Below the pieces are notes generated by a model, which was not told the origin of the DNA, did no database searches, and saw only the letters and a program-made list of their open reading frames with translations. A stretch of DNA of 64,000 bases from Entomospira nematocerorum (GTDB taxonomy: Bacteria > Spirochaetota > Spirochaetia > WRBN01): contig NZ_CP118168.1 in NCBI RefSeq assembly GCF_028748105.1, forward strand, positions 1,116,001 to 1,180,000, given 5' to 3'. Positions 16,987 to 24,066 of the stretch are shown one piece after another. Positions within the stretch are counted from its first letter, which is position 1; each line of letters starts with the position of its first letter. The position numbers and the translations under genes were made by a program.

Positions 16987-18213
16987 TTATGATAAAGAAA
17001 TAGTAGATAGTGTGTTTGCAGAGATGTCACTTAGGACTGTTTTAATTTCGCTGTTGTTGAGGTAGACAACACTTGGGATATCTTTTACTGCAAGACGACG
17101 TGCTAATCCATCAGACTTATAGATATCAACACATGTTACACGCATATCAGGATGTTTTGCCCCAAAATCCTCTACCAGGGTAATTTTTTCTCTAGCAACA
17201 GCATCTGATCCATTATATAGGTATACTAGTGATTTTTTCCCTTCATTTAAAATTTGTTGTTCAAATATTTCACCTTCTGCTAGATATTTTTCACAGGCAT
17301 AGCCAGCAATGGCTCCATCACCTACAGCGGTTGCAACTTGCTTTAAAAATTTTTCGCAGACATCCCCAGCGGCAAAAACTCCCGGAAGATTGGTCTCCAT
17401 ACGCTCATTAACGATGATATTAGATCGAGAGGTTAGAGCGACTTGATTTTGGAATAGTTCTGTATTAGGAAGATAGCCGATGAAGAGAAAACAACTATCA
17501 ATATTGATTGATTGCAGTTCTTGCGTTTTTGTATTTTTTAATATGACACGTTCTAGATGATCCGCTCCTTCGTAAGAGTGAACAGTGCTATTCCAGATAA
17601 ATTCCATTTTTGGATTAGCCATTGCCTGTGCTTTTGCAATTTCATTACAATCCATGATACCTTCATCGTGCATGACACTGATGATAACTTTTTTTGCAAA
17701 TTTTGTTAAGAAAATACCCTCTTCAATGGCAGAATCACCACTACCAACGACCATAACGGTTTTATCAGTATTAGCTGCAGCATCACAGGTTGCACAAAAT
17801 GAGATGCCTTTGTCATAGAGAAAAATATCTTCGTTGAGTGCGCCTGTAAGTCGTGGTTTTCCACCAGTTGTAATAATCACAGCTTTGGCAATATAGCGAT
17901 TACGGAACGTTTCAACAATTTTTTCCTCACCAGTGAGATCTACTGATTGAACGGCTGTCCCTTTGAAAGTTACACCGAATTTTTTTGCTTGCTTATGGAA
18001 GAGCTCCATAAGTTCTGTTCCGCTGGAACCCTCTGGAAATCCAGGATAATTTTCAATTTCACTGGTATATGTTGCTAAACCACCCATAAGTGATTTTTCT
18101 ATAAGTAGTGTTTTCAGTCGAGCACGTCCACAGTAGATGCCTGCAGTAAGACCTGCAGCACCTCCACCGATGATAATTACATCAAAATGTTCTATTTTTT
18201 TTTCCATAGTCAT
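16987..18213 (-). CDS. Thioredoxin reductase-like flavoprotein fused to a thioredoxin fold lacking CxxC
   Basis: The first 300 or so residues are a thioredoxin reductase: FAD-binding GGGAAG (residues 16-21), the redox pair Cys140-Ala-Thr-Cys143, NAD(P)H-binding VVGSGDSAIEEG, and FAAGDVCEK with the C-terminal FAD motif. About 100 extra residues follow. They match a thioredoxin fold (hydrophobic strand LVYLY, later KDIPSVVYL with the cis-proline), but at the WCGPC position there is only NGSDA, so the domain cannot do disulfide exchange itself. I place the start at the ATG at 18213, after AGAAGGA; an ATG two codons later also fits. It is the last gene of an operon with tusA and two yeeE pieces, which suggests reduction of a sulfur-carrying partner. 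Confidence 0.85.
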   Translation of the reverse strand: MTMEKKIEHFDVIIIGGGAAGLTAGIYCGRARLKTLLIEKSLMGGLATYTSEIENYPGFPEGSSGTELMELFHKQAKKFGVTFKGTAVQSVDLTGEEKIVETFRNRYIAKAVIITTGGKPRLTGALNEDIFLYDKGISFCATCDAAANTDKTVMVVGSGDSAIEEGIFLTKFAKKVIISVMHDEGIMDCNEIAKAQAMANPKMEFIWNSTVHSYEGADHLERVILKNTKTQELQSINIDSCFLFIGYLPNTELFQNQVALTSRSNIIVNERMETNLPGVFAAGDVCEKFLKQVATAVGDGAIAGYACEKYLAEGEIFEQQILNEGKKSLVYLYNGSDAVAREKITLVEDFGAKHPDMRVTCVDIYKSDGLARRLAVKDIPSVVYLNNSEIKTVLSDISANTLSTISLS

Positions 18214-18256
18214 TAAATCCTTCTTAATCAAACAATTTTTTATTTTCTATAGGGCT

Positions 18257-18805
18257 TTACATGAAAAATCGGATGAGGAGTTTACTTCCAAGATAGGCAC
18301 CAATTAACATGAAGACAGCAAAGACCCATCCGGAGAGAGACCAAGATCCTAATGCTGTAAATAGAGCTCCGATGTTACAACCATTGGCCATACGAGCTCC
18401 ATATCCCATAAGTAGTCCGCCCAAAATTGCTGCGATGATTTGGCGAAGATTCTTGATTTTTTTGATTTTAAATTGTGATGCAAGTAAAGTAGAGAGGAGA
18501 GCACCAAAAATAATTCCAAGGTTACGAACACTTCCTCCGTCTGCAAAAAAACCAGCTTTCAAAGTCTTTTGCATGGATTCAGAGGAGAAATAACCCCACT
18601 GGGAGACATCACCACCTACAGCTTCATATAGCCACGCACCCCATATGGCGAAGGCCGATGTTACACCCCATCCACTTTTGAAAATTGCGAAGTGGGCAAT
18701 TTGAAAGACACTTAGGAGCACAGCTCCAGCAATATAAGTAAGTGGCTCTGATAATAGCTTTTTGTAAAATTCATTCTTTCCAAGATTTTTAAAAAAATTA
18801 TTCAT
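18257..18805 (-). CDS. YeeE/TsuA-type thiosulfate transporter, C-terminal-like piece
   Basis: Membrane protein of 182 residues with four to five hydrophobic segments. It carries one copy of the YeeE/YedE signature: GGLLMGYGARMANGCNIGAL, with Cys143 at the position of a conserved family cysteine. Family YeeE (TsuA) proteins import thiosulfate through a relay of conserved cysteines in one chain of about 350 residues. Here the chain appears divided between this gene and 19137-19826. It has an AGGAG site and its own ATG, so it is a separate gene, not a frameshift product; tusA and a hairpin lie between the two pieces. Partner assignment is inferred from the operon. Confidence 0.82.
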   Translation of the reverse strand: MNNFFKNLGKNEFYKKLLSEPLTYIAGAVLLSVFQIAHFAIFKSGWGVTSAFAIWGAWLYEAVGGDVSQWGYFSSESMQKTLKAGFFADGGSVRNLGIIFGALLSTLLASQFKIKKIKNLRQIIAAILGGLLMGYGARMANGCNIGALFTALGSWSLSGWVFAVFMLIGAYLGSKLLIRFFM

Positions 18806-18845
18806 AGTTTGAGACTCCTAACATTGTATGATTCTAAAATAGGGA

Positions 18846-18873
18846 GGAGGTGCTGAATCGATTTAGCACCTCC
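18846..18873 (-). terminator. Hairpin inside the tusA-yeeE operon (attenuating terminator or RNA stabiliser)
   Basis: GGAGGTGCT and AGCACCTCC form a perfect 9-bp stem with a 10-base loop, 25 bp after the tusA stop and 40 bp before the next gene. There is no long T-run, so partial termination or protection of the upstream mRNA are both possible. It would let YeeE and TusA be made in excess over the downstream proteins. Confidence 0.5.
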
Positions 18874-18897
18874 ATTATCCAAGCGAGCTGGAATACT

Positions 18898-19125
18898 CTA
18901 CTTGTTCTTTTCGATAACAATATCCCACTCGCCGTCATCTACATCTTCGATTTCGACATTGTAACCCTGTGTACGGGCCCACTCAGGAACATTCTTTACT
19001 GCACAACTGTGGTCAATGTGAACAACAAGAACATCACCAACCGCTAGCTCTTCCATCTTTTTTTGTGTCTTGATGAGTGGAACAGGACAAGCCTCTCCCA
19101 TACAATCTAACTCGTACTCTTGCAT
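18898..19125 (-). CDS. TusA-family sulfurtransferase (YeeD/TsuB-like)
   Basis: A 75-residue protein of the SirA/TusA fold with the sulfur-carrying CPVP motif (Cys13 in GEACPVPLIKT), a second cysteine in DHSCAVKNVPEWA, and an acidic C-terminus. TusA proteins carry sulfur as a persulfide; the YeeD/TsuB branch works with YeeE in thiosulfate uptake. It is encoded between the two YeeE pieces, 11 bp after the first, with a clear CGGAGG site. This context favours the thiosulfate role over tRNA 2-thiolation. Confidence 0.9.
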   Translation of the reverse strand: MQEYELDCMGEACPVPLIKTQKKMEELAVGDVLVVHIDHSCAVKNVPEWARTQGYNVEIEDVDDGEWDIVIEKNK

Positions 19126-19136
19126 TTTTGCCTCCG

Positions 19137-19826
19137 TTAGTCTCTACTACCTAATTTTTTTTCTTGCCACTTTACAGCAGCCATATATATCATGATAATA
19201 ATCCCCAGTTGAATGATAATAGCCCAAACCCAGCCCACTGCATTAGGAAGATAGATACGAGGAGCATTTTCATTAAATTTATTCCAAAAAGCTCCCATGT
19301 CATGTGCACCCCAAAGAGATCCAATAACAAAGAAGAAGAGGGAGAGCATCTGCATTGTGAAACCTTCACCTACACGCATAACGGTTCCAGAGGCACAACC
19401 ACCAGCAATGACCATACCAATACCAAAGAGGACTCCACCAATCATCATGGGTAGGCCTATAGGATTTACGCCAGCCATATCTAGTGCCCCTTCTGCTCCA
19501 ATTTTAATACCCGCAAAGCCAATCGAGGTGAGTGCAATCGCAACGAGAACAGCTCTGGTGATGGTTGTTCCGCCACTAATGCATGGATCACGAAATGATG
19601 CAGTGAAACAAAAGCGTGATCGTTGTAAAATGTATCCAAAAGCTAGACCAAAGAACCATAACATAGCTAATTTGGGTGATTGATTATAGAAGACGTATCC
19701 GATAGTAAAGATTCCAATAATAAGTAAAATCCCCAAAGGTATTTGACTCTTTTTTGGTTTTCTTGCTGAACGCTTCTTGCGGGTAATACCAGAAGAGGTG
19801 CTAGCCTCAGCTTGATTTGTTGACAC
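19137..19826 (-). CDS. YeeE/TsuA-type thiosulfate transporter, N-terminal-like piece
   Basis: Membrane protein of 229 residues: a basic cytoplasmic N-terminus rich in K and R (residues 15-30) and five to six helices. It holds two family cysteine sites: QRSRFCF with Cys73 (Cys82 nearby), and AGGCASGTVMRVGEG with Cys144. Together with the single site in 18257-18805 the two pieces have the three cysteines expected of one TsuA. The start is GTG at 19826, eight bases after AGGAGGG. It is the first gene of the operon and has its own promoter at 19899-19927. Confidence 0.85.
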   Translation of the reverse strand: MSTNQAEASTSSGITRKKRSARKPKKSQIPLGILLIIGIFTIGYVFYNQSPKLAMLWFFGLAFGYILQRSRFCFTASFRDPCISGGTTITRAVLVAIALTSIGFAGIKIGAEGALDMAGVNPIGLPMMIGGVLFGIGMVIAGGCASGTVMRVGEGFTMQMLSLFFFVIGSLWGAHDMGAFWNKFNENAPRIYLPNAVGWVWAIIIQLGIIIMIYMAAVKWQEKKLGSRD

Positions 19827-19898
19827 GGGAAATCCCTCCTATGCATTGTAAATATAAATTTCGTTTAAAAGTATAAATGATATATTTAAACTGCATTA

Positions 19899-19927
19899 AT
19901 TCTATCACAATTAGAAATAATTATCAA
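19899..19927 (-). promoter_or_regulatory. Promoter of the thiosulfate-uptake operon
   Basis: On the minus strand, TTGATA (19927-19922) and TAGAAT (19904-19899) are spaced by 17 bp, about 70 bp before the first yeeE gene. The region around it (AATAATTATCAATAATCATT) has a loose resemblance to iron-regulator sites, but the match is too weak to name one. Confidence 0.6.
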
Positions 19928-20038
19928 TAATCATTCTGCTATGATTCGTATAAAAAGATTAATTTATGATAAAATTGTCTTTTTAGATAGCTATTTTTTA
20001 TAGTATGATGATACTAGACTATTCATATCACATAAAAA

Positions 20039-20067
20039 TTGACAGAAAGAAAGTTGTGATATATAAT
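20039..20067 (+). promoter_or_regulatory. Consensus sigma70-type promoter of the HAD phosphatase gene
   Basis: TTGACA (20039-20044) and TATAAT (20062-20067) are both perfect consensus hexamers with a 17-bp spacer, 31 bp before the ATG of the following gene. Confidence 0.85.
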
Positions 20068-20097
20068 TAATTATATATTAGATTTAGGTGGTATTTA

Positions 20098-20910
20098 ATG
20101 AAATCTTATAAATTAGTTGCCTTAGATATAGACGGAACTCTTTTGGATTCTATGCACAAAATTCCAGAAGAGAATCGTTTGATCATTCAGAAACTCTATC
20201 AAAAAGATATAGAATTCGTGCTTGTAACAGGACGACCAGATGCATTGGCTAAACAGTATACAGAGCAGTTAGGTATTCCGCCAATCATTGTGGGGAATAA
20301 TGGTGCTACTGTGCGGAATGTTCAGACCAAAGAGTTGCAGGTTGCAGAATTTATTAGGAAAGATATCGCTGCACAGGTCATTAATTGTTTGTTGTCACGG
20401 GGAATATATTTTCGTATTTATGGGGTAGATAGTGTCATTTCACTATTTCCTGATGATTTAGATGAAACAAAGAACGAATTTGCTCTGTTTAGTCAACGTC
20501 TAGCTGGGCAAATGAATTTTGTCATTGCAAATAGAGATGCTCCCATTGAGATGGATATTGTAAAAATATCATGCTTTTCCCATGATCAGCAGTTATTGTC
20601 ACAAGTTCGTGATGAGCTAGAATGCATTGCGGATGTCGAGGTGGTGAGGGGTGCTAGTGTCTGCCTTGATGTCATGAAGAGAGGTATTTCTAAAGGGAAT
20701 GCTTTAATCAATTATGCAAATCAGAAAGGGATTACTCCAGAAGAAATTATTGCTTTTGGAGACAGCGAGAATGATGCCTCCATGCTAGAGCTAGTCGGTA
20801 TGCCGATTGCTATGGGAAATGCAGAAGATTCACTCAAAGTAATTGCCAAGAAGGTGACATCGACTAATGATCAAGCCGGTGTGGCTAAAGCACTGGGGGA
20901 AATATTTTAA
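20098..20910 (+). CDS. HAD-superfamily Cof-type sugar phosphatase
   Basis: The 270-residue protein is a Cof/YidA-type HAD hydrolase. It has motif I DIDGTLLD with the nucleophilic Asp, motif II LVTGRPD, a conserved Lys in the cap-to-core return (KRGISKGNALINY), and motif IV FGDSENDASML. These enzymes dephosphorylate sugar phosphates or flavin precursors; the substrate cannot be read from sequence. It stands alone, divergent from the yeeE operon, behind a very strong promoter. Confidence 0.9.
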   Translation: MKSYKLVALDIDGTLLDSMHKIPEENRLIIQKLYQKDIEFVLVTGRPDALAKQYTEQLGIPPIIVGNNGATVRNVQTKELQVAEFIRKDIAAQVINCLLSRGIYFRIYGVDSVISLFPDDLDETKNEFALFSQRLAGQMNFVIANRDAPIEMDIVKISCFSHDQQLLSQVRDELECIADVEVVRGASVCLDVMKRGISKGNALINYANQKGITPEEIIAFGDSENDASMLELVGMPIAMGNAEDSLKVIAKKVTSTNDQAGVAKALGEIF

Positions 20911-20984
20911 TAAGTATATCTTTGATAATAGATCGGTTAATGACTTGACTATTTTCATTCATAGTATATATGTAAGGAATTTAA

Positions 20985-21092
20985 TTTATCAATGGAATAA
21001 ATGCTGTAGAGACAAAAGAGAGTTTGAGAGATGAAATTCTTAAGCTAGCCACATATCAAGAGCCTCTAGAAAATCGTCCAATGATAAGATAA
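20985..21092 (+). pseudogene. Possible gene remnant in the gap after the HAD gene
   Basis: A 35-codon open stretch ends in a TAA and reads like the end of a protein (AVETKESLRDEILKLATYQ), but it has no start codon, no ribosome site and is preceded by stops. It may be the degraded 3' end of a lost gene beside the restriction island. I cannot name a family, and it could be chance. Confidence 0.2.
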
Positions 21093-21145
21093 TGAGTAGG
21101 TCACTTATAGTTTTAAACATAAGTAATCTTGATTGTTCAATAAAT

Positions 21146-21185
21146 AGTAACAATACCATCCTAAGAAACGGATGATATTGCTACT
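21146..21185 (-). terminator. Hairpin terminator after the hsd operon
   Basis: A 16-bp stem with two mismatches or wobbles (AGTAACAATACCATCC against GGATGATATTGCTACT) and an 8-base loop lies 12 bp beyond the hsdM stop. On the minus strand it is followed by ATTTATTG, weakly T-rich. It probably ends the restriction-modification transcript. Confidence 0.6.
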
Positions 21186-21197
21186 CATGAATGGATG

Positions 21198-22817
21198 CTA
21201 TGGGATTTGTATTTGTTTCAATTCCTCTAGAAACTGATTATACTGAATTTTAGCCTGCTCAAGTCTTTTTTCTATCTCAATAAGATCTAAGCTAGTTTGA
21301 TCTAAATCAATCTGTTCTTCCTCTTCGGCACTGTTAACATAACGAGAAATATTTAGATTGTAGCCATTTTGTTCAATTTCTGTCATAGAAACTCTACGAG
21401 AGTATTTTTTGTCTGTCTCTTCTCGATATTGATAGACTTTAACAATTTTATTAATATGCTCATCTAACAGTACATTTTGACGTTTGCCTTTCTCGAAGTA
21501 TTGGCTACCACTGGCATTAATAAAGAGGATATCATCATGTTTTTTACACTTTTTCAGCACTAAGATACAAACAGGAATTCCTGTTGAAAAGAATAAATTG
21601 GCAGGAAGTCCAATAATCGCATCAATATGACCATCTTTAAGGAGTTTTGTTCGAATCTTTTCTTCAGATCCACCTCGAAATAAGACGCCGTGTGGTAAGA
21701 TTATCGCCATGGTACCATCATCTTTGAGAAAGTGAAATCCGTGTAATAAAAAAGCAAAATCAGCTGCAGATTTAGGTGCAAGACCATAGCGATGGAAACG
21801 AAAATCTTCTGCTAATTCTTCGGATGGATTCCAGCGATAGCTAAAAGGTGGATTAGCTACAATTGCATCAAACACTTTCTTCTTTGCTGGATTTCTCTCG
21901 CTTAAGATATCCCAGTCATTGATGAGAGAGTCTCCATGGTGGATTTCAAATTTAGAGTGGCTCACACCATGCAGAATCATGTTCATACGAGCAAGGTTAT
22001 AGGTGGTAATATTCTTTTCCTGCCCGTAAATTGTACCAATATTCCCATTCATTTCATGCCGGACATTAAGTAAGAGTGAACCAGAACCACAGGCAAAATC
22101 TAATACATTCCTAAGCTCCCTTCTTTTACCAGAAGCAGGATCTTGACTATCTAGTGTAACAATACGTGAAAGAATTGTAGAGATTCTTTGTGGAGTATAG
22201 AATTCACCCGCTTTTTTCCCCGATCCTGCGGCAAATTGCTCAATGAGATATTCATAAGCATCTCCTAGCGTATCATTGTCTGCAGAAAACTCCATTAATC
22301 CTTTGGCTATAGTGCTAATAATCATTTGCAACGTATTGTTTCTTGCGGTGTAATTTTTGCCAAGCTTTTCAGAGTCTAAATTAACTTCAGAGAATAATCC
22401 TTTCAAATTAGTCTCTTCAAATGAATCTTCTTCAATATGCTTAAAGCCGTCTTGCAGTGTCTTTAGTAATGTATCACTCTGTTTACGAGCAAGATCGGCG
22501 ATAGTGCTCCAAAGATATTTTGGCTTGATTGTATAGTTTGCCCGACGACTCATTTGATCTTCAAATCCACGAATATCATCGGGATTCTCTGCATACCACG
22601 TAATTAAGGGGTTTTGGTCTGGATTCTTTGCCTTGGCCTCATCATAATCTCGGCCTAACTCTTTTTGAGCTTTTGCTTCATAGTTATCAGAGAGATGGCG
22701 AAAAAAGAGAAATGAGAGCATGTAATCTCGAAAATCATCGGCATTCATTGCCCCTCTAAGCTCATCGGCAATTTTCCAGAGTAAAGCCCCCAGTTGATTC
22801 TTTGTAGTATCTGACAT
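21198..22817 (-). CDS. hsdM: Type I restriction-modification DNA methyltransferase HsdM
   Basis: Adenine N6-methyltransferase subunit of 539 residues. It has the N-terminal HsdM helical region (LGALLWKIADELRGAMNADDFRDYML), the S-adenosylmethionine-binding motif DFACGSGSLLLN and the catalytic NPPF motif (VANPPFSYRWN). The order and length match the EcoR124-like (type IC) group. It follows hsdS by 31 bp and is the last gene of the operon, which is unusual because hsdM more often precedes hsdS. Confidence 0.94.
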   Translation of the reverse strand: MSDTTKNQLGALLWKIADELRGAMNADDFRDYMLSFLFFRHLSDNYEAKAQKELGRDYDEAKAKNPDQNPLITWYAENPDDIRGFEDQMSRRANYTIKPKYLWSTIADLARKQSDTLLKTLQDGFKHIEEDSFEETNLKGLFSEVNLDSEKLGKNYTARNNTLQMIISTIAKGLMEFSADNDTLGDAYEYLIEQFAAGSGKKAGEFYTPQRISTILSRIVTLDSQDPASGKRRELRNVLDFACGSGSLLLNVRHEMNGNIGTIYGQEKNITTYNLARMNMILHGVSHSKFEIHHGDSLINDWDILSERNPAKKKVFDAIVANPPFSYRWNPSEELAEDFRFHRYGLAPKSAADFAFLLHGFHFLKDDGTMAIILPHGVLFRGGSEEKIRTKLLKDGHIDAIIGLPANLFFSTGIPVCILVLKKCKKHDDILFINASGSQYFEKGKRQNVLLDEHINKIVKVYQYREETDKKYSRRVSMTEIEQNGYNLNISRYVNSAEEEEQIDLDQTSLDLIEIEKRLEQAKIQYNQFLEELKQIQIP

Positions 22818-22848
22818 ATGATTCTCCTATAAGTAAATTATTTTCTGA

Positions 22849-24066
22849 CTAAGCAGGGAAAAGTCGCTGCATGAGTGCTTGCTTGTGACGCTTTAATGTA
22901 GTAAGTTTTTGTTGATGTAGACTAATCAGCTCATCGGCGGAGCTAAACACCCCGGCAATTTTTTCCTGCTCGGCTAGACTGGGGACGAGAATTTCAAGTT
23001 TAGAAAATTCATTTTTGTTGATTATGGGTACTGCAGTACTTGATGCAATCGATTTGATATCAGGAATTTTTTGAAATAAAGAGTAATAAATAAATTCATT
23101 TGAAAAAATGTTATAGGGAATTATGGAATTTATTTGTTGATTAGTAATACACTCATTTACTGATAACGCTATTTTACCAATGGTAGATCCTATACACGTA
23201 AACATGATTGATTTTGTCGGTAAAATTTTGTATTTAATGTTATTTTTTATCGTTCTTTCTGTATTTACTTGATATTTATCTTCTTTTATATCAGTTGGTG
23301 TAACAAATTGTATATCACCATTCCATAATGATGAATTTTTTGTATCAGGTGTTTTTCCTGTTATAATTTCCCCTATCTCGCCAAGGGTTTTTTCTTGCCA
23401 GGGCTCAGAAAAACCATCAAAGCGTAAGCGTGGTACACTCTCACCGTTAGCGGGAAAGAGTTGTTGCATCAGGGCTTGCTTGTGGCGTTTTAGGGCGGTA
23501 ATTTTTTGCTCCTGTAGGCTAATCAGCTCATCGGCGGCGCTCAGCACCCCGGCAATTTTTTCCTGCTCGGCTAGGCTGGGGATGAGAATGGTTTGATTTT
23601 TTACTAAATCAGAATTTAGATTGATTTGACTGCCAGGTTGACCATATTGCTTCCATTTATCCTTGAACATATCCAGCCATTGAAACATAAATTCTTGATT
23701 AAATTTTGGATTTAAAAAGATAATAAAACCATCATGGACACCTATTTCAATATAATTAATAACTGGTTTTCCAACTGTTGCAGCGATACTAAGCAATAGG
23801 TGTTTTTCTTTTAGTACACGAGTTTTTTCTTGCCCTAATTTAGAAAGCTTTTGTTCTAAATGATATATTCTTCCATTTTGCTCTGTAACATCTGCAATTC
23901 TTAACCATCCTACAGTAGAATTTTCATCAAACCACTTGGGATCCTGTATGGGTCTAGGACTTGCTCCTCTCACTATTTCTGCTATTTCGCCAAGGGTTTT
24001 CTCTTGCCAGGGTTCAGAAAAACCCTTAAAGCGTAGGGATGGAAGAGGGGCGTTATCGTTTTTCAT
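22849..24066 (-). CDS. hsdS: Type I restriction-modification specificity subunit HsdS (copy 1)
   Basis: The 405-residue subunit has two target-recognition domains, each read as TLGEIxEI...variable part...SLAEQEKIAGVxSxADELI. Each domain recognises one half of a bipartite DNA target. The helical spacer segments (LISLQEQKITALKRHKQAL and LISLHQQKLTTLKRHKQAL) are near-identical to those of the second hsdS. I place the start at the ATG at 24066, after GGAG, instead of an in-frame ATG at 24099, because it gives the family's usual PSLRFKGFSEPW opening. It overlaps the hsdR end by 14 bp. DNA repeats shared with copy 2 allow domain exchange. Confidence 0.92.
   Translation of the reverse strand: MKNDNAPLPSLRFKGFSEPWQEKTLGEIAEIVRGASPRPIQDPKWFDENSTVGWLRIADVTEQNGRIYHLEQKLSKLGQEKTRVLKEKHLLLSIAATVGKPVINYIEIGVHDGFIIFLNPKFNQEFMFQWLDMFKDKWKQYGQPGSQINLNSDLVKNQTILIPSLAEQEKIAGVLSAADELISLQEQKITALKRHKQALMQQLFPANGESVPRLRFDGFSEPWQEKTLGEIGEIITGKTPDTKNSSLWNGDIQFVTPTDIKEDKYQVNTERTIKNNIKYKILPTKSIMFTCIGSTIGKIALSVNECITNQQINSIIPYNIFSNEFIYYSLFQKIPDIKSIASSTAVPIINKNEFSKLEILVPSLAEQEKIAGVFSSADELISLHQQKLTTLKRHKQALMQRLFPA
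22855..22985. repeat. hsdS 3'-end repeat, copy in hsdS 1
   Basis: About 130 bp coding for the last 45 residues of HsdS is over 90% identical to 27118-27248 in the other hsdS, in the same orientation. It is noticeably less AT-rich than the variable parts. Homologous exchange here would swap C-terminal helices only. Confidence 0.8.
23395..23590. repeat. hsdS central repeat, copy in hsdS 1
   Basis: A stretch of roughly 190 bp that codes for the central conserved helices and the start of the second recognition domain is closely similar to 27628-27812. It also resembles the 3'-end repeat, so four related blocks sit in the two genes. These blocks flank each recognition domain. Confidence 0.75.

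Noticed and set aside
19297..19683. 128-codon open frame on the plus strand across the first yeeE gene
   Set aside because: It lies antisense to a well-recognised transporter gene, and its translation is proline- and lysine-rich without any motif; a shadow frame.
18257..19826. Frameshifted single yeeE gene
   Set aside because: The two pieces are separated by a complete tusA gene and each has its own ribosome site and start, so this is not a broken gene.
19905..19935. Fur box upstream of the yeeE operon
   Set aside because: The ATAATTATCAATAATCATT stretch does not keep the 7-1-7 symmetry of a Fur site and overlaps a good -35 element.
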